From the NCBI RefSeq assembly GCF_014196845.1, contig NZ_JACIEM010000002.1, positions 372,001 to 436,000 on the forward strand: DNA of 64,000 nt, given 5' to 3'. Within the stretch, counting starts at the first letter, position 1. Each line of letters opens with the position of its first letter. This DNA is from Aurantimonas endophytica (GTDB taxonomy: Bacteria > Pseudomonadota > Alphaproteobacteria > Rhizobiales > Rhizobiaceae). Under the pieces are notes generated by a model that made no database searches, was not told the DNA's origin, and saw only the letters and a list, made by a program, of their open reading frames with translations. Position numbers and translations under genes: made by a program. Of the stretch, positions 43,411 through 55,529 are shown in pieces.

Positions 43411-45911
43411 TCAACCTTCCCTATCGGGGCCCGCCTTCCAGATGTCCCGTGCATACTCGCGGATGGAGCGGTCGGAGGAGAACCAGCCCATGCGCGCGGT
43501 GTTGTGGACGGCCTTGGCCTGCCATTCGTCCTGCTGCGTGTACAGGCCGTCGAGCGCGCGCTGGGTGTCCCAATAAGCCCGGAAGTCGGCGCAGATCATC
43601 CACCAGTCGTTGTTGTAGAGATTGGACACCAGCGAGTGGAAGCGCGACGGGCTGTCCGGGCAGAACAGGCCGGACGAGATCGCGTCCAGCGCCTCGCGCA
43701 GCATCGGCTCGTTGTCGATGATCGAGCGGCCGCTATGGGCCTCGCGGCGGCGCTGCGCCACCTCGCTGGCGGTGAGCCCGAAAATGAAGATGTTGTCTTC
43801 ACCGACATGCTCCAGCATCTCGACATTGGCGCCGTCCAGCGTGCCGATGGTCAAGGCGCCGTTCAGCGCGAACTTCATGTTGCCGGTGCCGGAGGCTTCC
43901 AGTCCGGCGGTCGAGATCTGCTCCGACAGGTCCGCCGCCGGCATGATGATCTCGGCAAGGCTGACATTGTAGTTCGGGATGAACACCACCTTCAGAAGGT
44001 CGCGCACCGCCGGATCGGCGTTGATCACCCGCCCGACATCGTTGGCAAGATGGATGATCTCCTTGGCCTGCACGTAGCTCGGCGCCGCCTTGCCGGCGAA
44101 GATCTTCACCCGCGGCGTCCAGTCGCGCTCGGGATGGGAGCGGATCTGGTCGTAGAGCGCGATCGCCTCGATGATGTTCAGGAACTGGCGCTTGTACTCA
44201 TGGATGCGCTTGACCTGGATGTCGAAGATCGCGCCCGGATCGACGCTCGTCGCCATCCGCTCGCCGATGATGTTGGCGAGGCGCTCCTTGTTCTGCCGCT
44301 TGACGGCTGCGAAGCGCTCCCGGAAGCCGGCGTCGTCGGCCAGATGGTCGATCTCGATGATCTTCTCGATGTCGTCCAGGAAGCCGGGGCCGATCGCCTC
44401 GGTGATCAGCCCGGTGAGGCCGGGATTGGCCTCCATCAGCCAGCGCCGCGGCGTCACGCCGTTGGTCTTGTTCTGGATGCGGTCCGGATAGAGTGCGTGA
44501 AGGTCGCGGAACACCGTCTGCTTCATCAGGTCGGTGTGCAGCGCCGAGACGCCGTTGACCGCGTGGCTTCCGACAAAGGCAAGCTGGCCCATGCGCACAC
44601 GGCGCCCGTTGCCTTCGTCGATCAGCGAGATCGCCGCCACCTGGCCGTCGTCGTAGCCGTGCTCCTGGGCCGCCTCGCGGATGATTCCGGTATTGATCGC
44701 GTAGATGATCTGCATCTGCCGGGGCAAGAGCCGCTCGAACAGGTGGATCGGCCAGTGCTCCAGCGCTTCCGGCAGCAGCGTGTGGTTGGTGTAGGAGAAG
44801 GTGGCGCGGGTGATCTTCCACGCCTCGTCCCACTCGAAGCCATGCACGTCGATGAGGAGCCGCATCAATTCGGCGACAGAGACGGCGGGATGGGTGTCGT
44901 TGAGCTGGATGGCCACCTTGTCGGCGAGGTTCGACAGATTGTCGTTCTCCTCGAGATGGCGGCGGATGATGTCCTGCAGCGACGCGGAGGAGAAGAAATA
45001 CTCCTGCCGCAGGCGCAGTTCCTGGCCCGCCTGATGGGAGTCGGCCGGGTAGAGCACCCGGGTGATGGCCTCGGCCTTGTTGGATTCCACCAGCGCCCCG
45101 ATGTGATCGCCCGAGTTGAAGGCGTCGAGCAGGATCGGGTCGAGCGCCTGCGCGCTCCACAGGCGCAGCGTGTTCACCTGGCGCCCGCGCCAGCCGACCA
45201 TCGGCGTGTCGTAGGCGACCGCCAGCACGCGCTCGGCGGGCCGCCAGACCTGCCGCGACGGCCGGCCCGGCTCTTGGATGGTCGAGACCTTGCCGCCGAA
45301 GCCGATTTCGTAGCTGGCGTTGCGGCGCTCGAATTCCCACGGATTGCCGTGGACCAGCCAGGTCTCAGGCAGTTCCACTTGGGCGCCGTCGGCGATCTCC
45401 TGGCGGAAGAAACCATGCACGTAGCGGATGCCGTAGCCGTAGCCGGGAACGCCCGTGGAGGCCATCGACTCCATGAAGCAGGCGGCGAGCCGCCCGAGGC
45501 CGCCATTGCCGAGCGCCGCGTCCGGCTCCAGTAGCTCGATCATGTCGAGTTCGACGCCATAGCGCGACAACGCCTCGCGCACCGGCTCGGTGAGGCCGAG
45601 ATTGTTGATCGCGTCGCGCAGCATGCGGCCGATCAGGAATTCCATCGAGAGATAGCAGACCCGCTTGCCGCCTTCTTCCGCGAAACGGTCGGCCGACTCG
45701 AACCAATGGTCCATGATCCGGTCGCGCACCGCCAGCGTCGTCGCGCGCAGCCAATCGTACTTGCGGGCCGAGGCCGGATTCTTGCCAATCGAGTAGGTGA
45801 GCTTCTCGACGATCTGCCTGGCCAGCGTGTCCGGATCGTTCAGCCGCGGCTCGGGCTTCAGGACACCATTGCCATTCAGCGGGGCCTCGTGGGTCTGGAC
45901 CGGTGCGGACA

Positions 45912-45912
<1 letters not shown>
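43411..45912 (-). CDS. glgP: Glycogen phosphorylase
   Basis: Releases glucose-1-phosphate from glycogen with pyridoxal phosphate. 833 residues; N-terminal SIGKNPASARKYDWL, LSMEFLIGRMLRDAI, ALGNGGLGRLAACFM (about residues 132-146) and the PLP-lysine block EASGTGNMKFALNGALT near residue 672. Second gene of the operon; its ATG overlaps the pgi stop by one base and lies just after AGAGG at the end of pgi. A 183-base gap then precedes glgC, where other bacteria of this group carry glgB. Confidence 0.97.
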
Positions 45913-47552
<1,640 letters not shown>

Positions 47553-47712
47553 CCACAGGCTCCTGTGCCGCAGTCCGACGCGCGGCAGATTTCGAGAGCC
47601 GGCTAGCCGTCCCTTTAGGCCGGTTCGTCCAGCGTGGCAAACAGTCTCGTCGAAAATTGTGATGGCAATTCATGCAGATTGGAAGCCTGCCTGAATCTTG
47701 ATCCGACGAAGC

Positions 47713-47737
47713 CGGGAGGGCTTTGCGGCCGCTCCCG
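47713..47737 (-). terminator. Weak terminator-like hairpin after the aldehyde dehydrogenase gene
   Basis: CGGGAG/CTCCCG outer arms with an inner GGC/GCC stem, one bulged G and a six-base loop. It begins 19 bases after the dehydrogenase stop codon. No T-run follows on the minus strand. Confidence 0.35.
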
Positions 47738-47755
47738 CTTCTTGTCCGGCGACGA

Positions 47756-49117
47756 TCAGTCGATCGTGACGGTCTTCACGTTCATGAAGGCATGCATGCC
47801 CTCGCCGGAAAGCTCGCGCCCATAACCGGAGCGCTTGACCCCGCCGAACGGCAGGCGCGGATCCGATGCGGTCATGCGGTTGAAATTGGTCGCGCCCTGG
47901 TCGAGCTCGCGCACGAACCGCTGCTGCTCCGCCGGCTCGTTCGTCCAGACCGATCCGCCGAGGCCAAACTCGGAATCGTTGGCCAGCGTGATCGCCTCGT
48001 CGGCATTGCGGACCTTGAAGAAGATCGCGCAGGGACCGAACAGCTCCTCGCGATAGGCGGGTGCCGCTTCCGGGACGTCCGCGATGATCGACGGCTGGAA
48101 GAAATAGCCCGGACCCTCGGGCGAGCCGCCACCCGTGACCAGCTTCGCCCCGGCCTTGACGGAACGGCCGATCTGATCGCCAAGATCGTCGACGCTGGAG
48201 GGCAGCGCCAGCGGACCCATGCCGGTATCGGCATCCATCGGGTCGCCGAGCTTGATCGCCTCGACCTTCTCGCGGTAGCGGCCGAGATAATCCTCGTAGA
48301 CGTCCTCGTGGACGATGAAGCGCTTGGCGGCGATGCAGCTCTGGCCGTTGTTCTGCATGCGGGCGACGACGCCGACTTCGGCGGCCTTATCGAGGTCGGC
48401 GGAGGGCATGACGATGAACGGATCGGAGCCGCCGAGCTCCAGCACCGTCGGCTTGAGCTCCGAACCGGCGACCGCGGCGACGGCGGAGCCGGCACCCTCG
48501 CTGCCGGTGAGCGTCGCGGCGCGGATGCGCGGGTCGCGCAGGATGCCCTCGACCCGCTTCGACGAGACGAGGAGGGTCTGGAACACGCCCTGCGGCGCGT
48601 CCGCCTCGAGGAGGATTTCCTCAATCTTCAGGGCGCAGAGGCTGACATTGGAAGCATGCTTCAAGATGCTGACATTGCCGGCCATGATCGCCGGCGCGGC
48701 AAAGCGCAGGGCCTGCCAGAACGGAAAATTCCACGGCATCACCGCGAGGATCGGTCCCATCGGCAGATACGCGACGTAGTTCTGCTTGGCCGGTCCGTCA
48801 CGGTGATCATCCGCCAGCAGGCGCTCGCCATGGTCGGCATAATAGCGGCAGCCGGTCGCGCATTTCTCGACTTCGGCGACCGCTTCCTTCAGGCGCTTGC
48901 CCATCTCCAGCGTGGCGATCCGCGCCAGCTCGTCCTTCCTGGCCTCGAGCAGGTCCGCCGTGCGACGCAAGAGATCGGCGCGGCGGCTGAAGGGCGATCG
49001 CCGCCAGTCGGCGAAAGCCGCGTCGGCATTCGCCAACGCATGCTCGACCTCCTTGTCGCTGTGCTCGGCAAATTCCTCGATCGTCTCGCCGGTGGCCGGA
49101 TTGATGCTCGTCGGCAT
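47756..49117 (-). CDS. NAD(P)-dependent succinate-semialdehyde-type aldehyde dehydrogenase
   Basis: 453 residues of the aldehyde dehydrogenase superfamily. Recognisable parts are INPATGETI at the start, MPWNFPFWQALRFAAPAIMAGN (about residues 130-151), the nucleotide site LTGSEGAGSAVA, catalytic Glu in LELGGSDPF and catalytic Cys in NNGQSCIAAKRF (near residue 256). The closest class by eye is the short succinate-semialdehyde dehydrogenase (YneI/Sad-like), acting in GABA or putrescine breakdown, but substrate is inferred. ATG 49117 has a CAGGAG ribosome site. It seems to be a single gene. Confidence 0.88.
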   Translation of the reverse strand: MPTSINPATGETIEEFAEHSDKEVEHALANADAAFADWRRSPFSRRADLLRRTADLLEARKDELARIATLEMGKRLKEAVAEVEKCATGCRYYADHGERLLADDHRDGPAKQNYVAYLPMGPILAVMPWNFPFWQALRFAAPAIMAGNVSILKHASNVSLCALKIEEILLEADAPQGVFQTLLVSSKRVEGILRDPRIRAATLTGSEGAGSAVAAVAGSELKPTVLELGGSDPFIVMPSADLDKAAEVGVVARMQNNGQSCIAAKRFIVHEDVYEDYLGRYREKVEAIKLGDPMDADTGMGPLALPSSVDDLGDQIGRSVKAGAKLVTGGGSPEGPGYFFQPSIIADVPEAAPAYREELFGPCAIFFKVRNADEAITLANDSEFGLGGSVWTNEPAEQQRFVRELDQGATNFNRMTASDPRLPFGGVKRSGYGRELSGEGMHAFMNVKTVTID

Positions 49118-49274
49118 GGGATGCTCCTGGTTCACGAGATCGCGGCGCATTCGATGCCGCAGTCGGCGCCACAAATAGGCGGCCGGCGGCGATTCGGAAG
49201 GGCGGGCTGCCTGCAACGCAGCAGAGTTGAACCCAGGACGGATTGTCGTGCGGAAGCGACAGGCCGAGGGGGCG

Positions 49275-52200
49275 CTAGAACTCGCCCTCGTAGAACACCC
49301 CGACCTCGCCGCCCCCCTGAGCATCCACCGCGCCGCGGGCCTTGAGACCGGCGCCGAGATCGAGGTCGATCGAGACCCGGCCGGTCGAATCGACGCCGAG
49401 ATAGGTGTTGTCGTTGATATAGCGTCCGACGCCGACCGCGGTCTGGCCGTCCTCCGTGGTGCGGATGTCGAGATCGTCGACGCCTAGCTGCGCGCGCAGA
49501 TTCTCCAGAAGGCCGGTGGAGCCGCCGACGCCGGCCAGCGACGCAGCGGCTTCGGCCAGCTGGGCGATCTGCAGCGGCGACAGGTTCGACGTGCCCTGGT
49601 CGAAGATCAGCCGGGCCAGCACCTCGTCCTGGGGCAGCGCCGGGCTCGAGGAGAAGGTGAAGCTCGGATCGTTCGCCGGTCCGGTGACCGCAATGTTGAC
49701 GGTGACATCGCCGGTATCGGACTGAGCCAGGAGGTCGAGCGTCGGGATCAGCGCACCGGTGAAGCTCAGCCGGCCGCGCTCGAAGTCGAGGCGCCGGCTG
49801 AGGATGATGAATCGGCCCCGCTGGAGCTCGAAGCCGCCGACGATGCTCGGCGCGTTGGCCGGGCCGGTGATCTGGATCGTGCCGCCGAGTTCGACGTCGA
49901 GACCGCGGCCGCGCACGAAGACCCGGCTCGGGGCGTTGAAGGTCAGATCGAAGGCGATGCCGCCTTGCGAAGCGCCTTGGCCGCGGTTCGGGAACAGCTC
50001 GCGCTGCTGCTGCAGCACTGCGGGGCTGGCATTGACGTGGGTGACGTCTATCCGCGCGAGCGAGCCCGGCAGGTTCTCCGGCACCAGGACGTTGATCTCG
50101 GTGGCGTTGATCGTGCCCGCCAGCAGCGGGGTCTGAGTAAGCGGCCCGGTCAGCGTGAGGTCGGCGCTGAGCCGCGCACCGATCAGCTCGCCGTCGCTGT
50201 AGCGGCCGTCGACGAGACGGATCGTCAGGTCGGCGGGAAACCCGTTCGACAGGCCGACGCTGCCGCCGATCGACAGCTGACCGCCGGACGAGAGGTTGGC
50301 GCTGAAGGACCGGATCGTCGCCGTCTGGCCATTGAGCGCGATGGTGGTCGCGATGCCGTCGACGGCGATGTTGGTGCCGGTATCGACGAAGCGTGAGCCG
50401 GCGGTGGAAATCGTGCCGACAACGTTCGGGGTGCTGGCGGGGCCGGTGACCCGCGCGTCGATCTGCGCCGTTCCCTCGAGGGAGCGGCCGCCTTCGGCGA
50501 GGATGCTGTTGGCGAGCGACAGGGGCGCGGTGCCGACGAGGGCGAGGTCGAGCTGCGGGGTGCCGGCCAGATTGACCGAGCCCGCGGCCCGGAAGTCGAT
50601 GCCGCTGCCGGTCAGCGTCGTCGTGGTGGTGACGGCGTTGCCGGTGTACTGACCGTTACTGGCGATCGACAGCGCGCCGACGCCGGCGTCGCGGGTCTGC
50701 TGGATCGAGGCGCCGGTGATGGCGACATCGTAGGTGACTGAAGGGCTGGAGGGCGATCCCGCCGCCCGGATCGTGCCGCTGATCGTGCCCTGCGGCGCGA
50801 TACCGGGTGCGGCGGAGCCGGCGATGGAAGCCGGCACGTTGTTGATCTGGGCCGTCAGGTTCAGCGCATTAGGGCCAGCGGTGCCGGTGACGTCGATCGA
50901 ACCGCCGCCGATCGCGACATTCGCCCGGTCGAGCCGGAGCGTGCCGCCGGCATACTGGCCGGCGACCGTGCCGTTCACGGCTGGCGCGCCCGCGGCGCGA
51001 CCCTGGGCAACGGAGATGTTCGCCAGCGCGATGTCGAAGCCGGCGTTCGGATTGCTGATCGAACCGGTTGCCGTCGCTGTCCCGTCGATCGTGCCCTGCG
51101 CCCCGAGCCCGTCGACGAAGCCGTTGGCGAGGCCCACCGGGAACCGGGTGATCTGGACGTTGAGATCAAGTAGCTCGCCGACCGTGCCGCGCGCGGTGAG
51201 CGAGCCGTCGCCGACCGTGACATCGGCATTGGCAATCGTCGCGGTGCCGTCGGCATAGGAGCCCGCAACGTCGAGCGACAACGGCGCGACGCCGGACTGG
51301 GCGATCTGCCGGCTGGTGATGCCGGTGCCGGTCAGGTCGAAGCTCGCCTGCGGGTTGGAAAGCGAGCCGGTCGCCGTGCCGCTGCCCGAAATCGTGCCCT
51401 CGGCGTTCAGCCCCTCGACGAAGCCGTTGGCAAGGCCCACCGGCAGTTCCTGTAGGCGGAGATCGATGTCGAGATTCTCGCCGATCGTACCCGAAGCCGA
51501 CAGCGAGCCGTTGCCGACGGACAGGTCCGCATTGGCGATGGTCGCCGTGCCGTCGGCATAGGAGCCGGCGACGTCGAGCGAGAGCGGCGCGACGCCGGAC
51601 TCGGCGATCTGCCGTGTGGTGATATCCGAGCCGCTGAGGGTGAATTGGGCGCGTGGGTCGGACAGCGAGCCGGTCGCGGTGCCGTTGCCGGAGATCGTGC
51701 CCTCCGCCGCGAGATCCGGCAGGTAACCGTTCACCAGACCGACCGGCAGCTGGTCGGCCGAAAGCTGCAGGTCCAGCTGCTCCCCGACGGTGCCGCTCGC
51801 GGTCAGCGAGCCTTCGCCGACATTCACGCGTGCGGTGTCGAGGTTGAGCGTGCCGTCGGCAAGGCGGCCTGAAGCCGTGAGCTCGAGCGGCGCGATGCCG
51901 CTCGCTTCGATGCCATCGGCGGTGATGCCGGAGCCGGCAAGATCGAAGCTGGCGGTCGGGTCGGACAGCGTGCCCGTCGCGCGGGCGGTGCCGGAGATGG
52001 TGCCCTCGGCGCCGAGCCCGTCGACGAAGCCGTTGGCGAGGCCGACGGGGATGTTGTTGACGTCGACCGCGACATCGAGGGTCTCGCCGATCTGGCCGGA
52101 TGCGGTGAGCGAGCCGTCGCCGACATTGACCACGGCGGTTTCGAGGTCGGCGGTGCCGTTGGCGTAGCTGCCGGCAAGCCGCAGATCGAGCGGTGCGACG

Positions 52201-55200
52201 CCGGATTCGGCGATTTCCTGCGTCGTGATGCCGCTGCCCGACAGGTCGAAGGTCGCCGCCGGATCGGACAGCGACCCGCTGGCGCTGGCCGTTCCGGAAA
52301 TGATGCCCTCGGCGTCGAGACCCGGCACGAAGCCGTTGGCGAGCCCCACCGGCAGGTCGTTGGCGCGCAGCGCCAGATCGAGCGTTTCGCCGATCGTGCC
52401 GGAGGCGGTGAGCGATCCGTCGCCGACCGCGACATTGGCTTCGGACAGATCGAGCGTGCCCTCGGCGTAGGAGCCGGAAAGGTCGAGCGTCAGCGGCGCG
52501 ATGCCGGCAGCCGCGATCTCCTCGGCGGTGATCTCGCGGCCCTCGATGTCGAAGGTTGCGGCCGGGTCGGCGCGCGGGCCGGTGACGCTTGCCGTGCCGG
52601 AGACGGTGCCGGCCGCGTCGAGCCCGTCGACGAAGCCGTTGGCCAGCGCCACGGGCACGTTGTCCATCGCAACGCTGACGTCGAGCTGCTCCCCGACCGA
52701 GCCGTTGGCGACGATCGACCCGTCGCCGAGGTCGACCCGCGCGGTCTCGAAGGTCAGAGTTCCGCTTTCATAGGTGCCGGCAAGCACCGCCTCGACCGGC
52801 GGGACATTGGCGGCGCGCGACTGGCCGACCGCGAGTTCGGTGGCGTTGATCGAGAAGCGTGCCGCCGGATCCGACGCGGCGCCGGAAATATCGGCGGAGC
52901 CGTCGATCCGCCCGGCAGCGGCAAGGCCGGGCACGAACGGATTGGCGATGGCGGCGGGCACGGCCTCGAGCCTGAGCGCGAGGTCGAGCGTCTCGCCGGC
53001 CGTGCCGGCGAGCGATACCGTGCCGTCGCCGGTTTCGAGAAGGATTTCCGGCAGTGTCGTCGTGCCGTCGGCGATGCGGATCGTCACCGGCTCGCGCAGC
53101 CGTACGGCAGCATCGGGGATTTCGGCTTCGAGGCGCTCGAGGGCGATCAGCGTGGTGCCAGGCTCGAAGCTGGCACTGCCTTCGAGGCGGAGCGGCACCC
53201 CATTGAGTTCGGCCGTGGCCGCGAGACCGGTTGCGTCACCCTCGCTGGTGAGGTCGACCGCCAGATAGCGCACCGAAAGGCCCGCCGCATCGATCGCCTC
53301 GGCACTGACGCGCCCTGCGGGCTTCGGCGTTCCCAGATAGTCGCCGACCGCAAGGTCGATGATCGCCGCCTGCAGCGTGTTGCCGGCAAAGCCGATGCTG
53401 TCGCCGGCAAGGTCCAGCGTCGCTACCGGCATGTCGTCGCCGTCGACCGACAGCTCGATCGTGCCGTTGACGTCGCCCGATGCGTCGACGCCGCCGAGAG
53501 CCGCCAGCGGTCCGATATCCTCGACATCGACGCTCAGCGTCCCGACCGGAGCGAAGGCATCGGTCAGTGTCAGGTCGCCGGTAATCGCGTTCGGGCCCTG
53601 GCGGATGGCGAGGCCGTTGATCCGGCGTTCGCCGTCGGCGAGGGTTTCGAGTTGCGCGGCGCCGGACAGCGGCTGGCCGTCGAGCGTGCCGGTGATCTCC
53701 ACCGTACCGGCGGGAGCGCCGGCGTCGAACGTGCCGCGCGCCGAAACGCTGAGGTCGGCGAGCTCCCGGCCGTTGATGCTGAGCCCGTTGCCGGAAATCT
53801 GGAGGTCGACGTCCGGCTGTTCCACCGGACCGGATGCCGTGAGCGAGAAGGTCGCCGCGCCGGAGAAGGCGGAATTCACCGCCCCAGCCTGCTGGAGCTC
53901 GCCATCGATATCGGCGGTGACGGTGCCGCCCGACAGCGCGGCGCTGCCGCCGATCGTCAGACCTTCGCCGCGTACCGACAGGTTCTCGGCCGAGATGCCG
54001 GCATCCGGGGTGCGGGCGAAGCGGCCGGACACCGCGAGTTCGTCCCCGGCCAGCGGGATCATGGCCGCCGACAGCGCGGCTGTCTGAAAGGCCGACTCCA
54101 GCGCGAGGTCGAAGACAGCGAAATTCAGCGCGGCTGTGCCCTGCAGATCGATCGATGCGACATCGGTGGTCGCCCGGCTCGGGTTGAAGACCAGCCCCTC
54201 CGCAGTCAGCGCACCGTCGACGGAAAGGCGCAGCGGTCCGGTGAGGAAGCGGTCGGCGAGACCTTCGGGAGCTGCGACCTCCGTCGCCGTCGCCTCGATG
54301 GCCAGCGGTCCCCGCAGGCCGGAGATGTCGAACCCGGCGCTGGTGAGCGTGGCGTCGACGCCGGTCGCGACATATTCGCCGTAGCCGGCGCGCGGCAGCT
54401 GCGCAGTGACGTTCAGGCCGGCGGCGTTCAGCGCGCCGGTGATCCGGCCTTCCAGCCCGGCGACCTCCAGCTCGGTCGCACCGGGCGGGGTGCCGAAGGA
54501 GAAGGGGATCGGGCTGCCGTCCCGCGAGGCGACGGATACGGTCAGGTCGTTGCCCGCGCCGGCAAGGTCCAGCGTGCCGGATGCCGTTGCGGCCAGAGCG
54601 TCCGATGCCAGCTCGGCCTGGTCGACGACATAAAGACCGTCGTTGCGCGCCAGCATCTGCACGTCGAGATTGGCGCCGCCGGCGACGTAGCGCGCATAGG
54701 CCTCGGGCACGAAGCGTTCGGCCGCGACGCTGAGCGAGGCTGCGACGCGGCGGCCGTCTTCGGCGCCGTCGACACGCGCCGTCAGCGTCGCTGCGGGCTC
54801 GCCGCCGACGGTGAGCGAGCCGTTTGCCATGAAGGCGGACAAAGGCCCGGAGCCGTTGATCGTGAGTTCCACCGCCGGCCGGTCCGGGATGTCGAGCAGC
54901 GTGGCGACGAGGCCGCCGGCCGGTTCGCTCGCCGCGATGTCCAGCCGCAGCTGGTTCTGGTCAGGTGCGTATCCGATATCGAGCGCGACCTGACCCGGCT
55001 GATCGAGCCGATCGATGTTCGCCCGCACGGCCAGGCTGGTGGGATCGGCGGCCAGCGTGAGGCTGCCATTGGCCCGCAGCCGCGCCTGCGTGCCCGCGAT
55101 CGGGGCGCCGAGGACGAATTCCTCGATCGCCAGATTGCGAATGCTGGCGGTGATCGAAGGCAGGGAGAAGCCCGAGGCCTCCTCCTCCGCTGTCTCGGGC

Positions 55201-55529
55201 TGGCCCGTCGGCAGGCGTTCGAGCACGATCTGGCCCGCCGTCAGGTTTTCGATCGACAGGTTGGAGCGCACCAGCGCGAAAGGCGACCAGTCCATCGCCA
55301 GATCGCGGGCCGTCAGGAACGTGCCCTGCGGATCGCTCACGGTGACGCTGCCGATGCGCAGGCGTCCCGTCAGCGCGCCGGAAAGGCCCTCGATCTCGAC
55401 CTGCATCGTGTCGGTCGAGATGAAGTTCTCGAGCCGGGTGGCGAGGAACTGCTGGGCCTCGGCCGGCCGCGCCGACAGCAATGTCGAGAGGGCGACGAGG
55501 GCGAGGAGGAGGGGGGCGAAGCGACGCAT
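49275..55529 (-). CDS. tamB: TamB, translocation and assembly module inner membrane component
   Basis: 2084 residues, anchored at the N-terminus (signal/anchor at residues 1-26) and spanning the periplasm as a long beta-rich groove; with TamA it supports outer membrane protein insertion or phospholipid transport. The C-terminal DUF490/TamB domain (about residues 1740-2084) is clear: RFIILSRRLDFERGRLSFTG, SFTFSSSPALPQDEVLARLIF and the aromatic C-terminal VGVFYEGEF, typical for docking to the Omp85 partner. The middle holds about eight diverged 101-residue tandem repeats. It is longer than E. coli TamB (about 1260). ATG 55529 overlaps the tamA stop by one base. Confidence 0.93.
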   Translation of the reverse strand: MRRFAPLLLALVALSTLLSARPAEAQQFLATRLENFISTDTMQVEIEGLSGALTGRLRIGSVTVSDPQGTFLTARDLAMDWSPFALVRSNLSIENLTAGQIVLERLPTGQPETAEEEASGFSLPSITASIRNLAIEEFVLGAPIAGTQARLRANGSLTLAADPTSLAVRANIDRLDQPGQVALDIGYAPDQNQLRLDIAASEPAGGLVATLLDIPDRPAVELTINGSGPLSAFMANGSLTVGGEPAATLTARVDGAEDGRRVAASLSVAAERFVPEAYARYVAGGANLDVQMLARNDGLYVVDQAELASDALAATASGTLDLAGAGNDLTVSVASRDGSPIPFSFGTPPGATELEVAGLEGRITGALNAAGLNVTAQLPRAGYGEYVATGVDATLTSAGFDISGLRGPLAIEATATEVAAPEGLADRFLTGPLRLSVDGALTAEGLVFNPSRATTDVASIDLQGTAALNFAVFDLALESAFQTAALSAAMIPLAGDELAVSGRFARTPDAGISAENLSVRGEGLTIGGSAALSGGTVTADIDGELQQAGAVNSAFSGAATFSLTASGPVEQPDVDLQISGNGLSINGRELADLSVSARGTFDAGAPAGTVEITGTLDGQPLSGAAQLETLADGERRINGLAIRQGPNAITGDLTLTDAFAPVGTLSVDVEDIGPLAALGGVDASGDVNGTIELSVDGDDMPVATLDLAGDSIGFAGNTLQAAIIDLAVGDYLGTPKPAGRVSAEAIDAAGLSVRYLAVDLTSEGDATGLAATAELNGVPLRLEGSASFEPGTTLIALERLEAEIPDAAVRLREPVTIRIADGTTTLPEILLETGDGTVSLAGTAGETLDLALRLEAVPAAIANPFVPGLAAAGRIDGSADISGAASDPAARFSINATELAVGQSRAANVPPVEAVLAGTYESGTLTFETARVDLGDGSIVANGSVGEQLDVSVAMDNVPVALANGFVDGLDAAGTVSGTASVTGPRADPAATFDIEGREITAEEIAAAGIAPLTLDLSGSYAEGTLDLSEANVAVGDGSLTASGTIGETLDLALRANDLPVGLANGFVPGLDAEGIISGTASASGSLSDPAATFDLSGSGITTQEIAESGVAPLDLRLAGSYANGTADLETAVVNVGDGSLTASGQIGETLDVAVDVNNIPVGLANGFVDGLGAEGTISGTARATGTLSDPTASFDLAGSGITADGIEASGIAPLELTASGRLADGTLNLDTARVNVGEGSLTASGTVGEQLDLQLSADQLPVGLVNGYLPDLAAEGTISGNGTATGSLSDPRAQFTLSGSDITTRQIAESGVAPLSLDVAGSYADGTATIANADLSVGNGSLSASGTIGENLDIDLRLQELPVGLANGFVEGLNAEGTISGSGTATGSLSNPQASFDLTGTGITSRQIAQSGVAPLSLDVAGSYADGTATIANADVTVGDGSLTARGTVGELLDLNVQITRFPVGLANGFVDGLGAQGTIDGTATATGSISNPNAGFDIALANISVAQGRAAGAPAVNGTVAGQYAGGTLRLDRANVAIGGGSIDVTGTAGPNALNLTAQINNVPASIAGSAAPGIAPQGTISGTIRAAGSPSSPSVTYDVAITGASIQQTRDAGVGALSIASNGQYTGNAVTTTTTLTGSGIDFRAAGSVNLAGTPQLDLALVGTAPLSLANSILAEGGRSLEGTAQIDARVTGPASTPNVVGTISTAGSRFVDTGTNIAVDGIATTIALNGQTATIRSFSANLSSGGQLSIGGSVGLSNGFPADLTIRLVDGRYSDGELIGARLSADLTLTGPLTQTPLLAGTINATEINVLVPENLPGSLARIDVTHVNASPAVLQQQRELFPNRGQGASQGGIAFDLTFNAPSRVFVRGRGLDVELGGTIQITGPANAPSIVGGFELQRGRFIILSRRLDFERGRLSFTGALIPTLDLLAQSDTGDVTVNIAVTGPANDPSFTFSSSPALPQDEVLARLIFDQGTSNLSPLQIAQLAEAAASLAGVGGSTGLLENLRAQLGVDDLDIRTTEDGQTAVGVGRYINDNTYLGVDSTGRVSIDLDLGAGLKARGAVDAQGGGEVGVFYEGEF
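50800..52970 (-). repeat. Tandem ~303-base repeats in the middle of tamB
   Basis: About seven to eight copies of a 101-residue unit, each with PVGLANGFV-GL near its start, then an EGTISG-A-ATGSLSDP segment, ITT-QIAESGVAPL, GSYADGT and GDGSLTASGTIGE. Unit starts fall roughly every 303 bases (recurring plus-strand AAGCCGTTGGC near 51120, 51425, 52025, 52330, 52630). The copies around 51240-51320 and 51540-51625 are nearly identical at DNA level; outer copies are more diverged. Confidence 0.85.

Noticed and set aside
50800..52970. The regular 300-base repeats as a CRISPR or satellite array
   Set aside because: The repeats are coding, in frame and diverged at synonymous sites, and have no spacer/repeat structure of CRISPR size.
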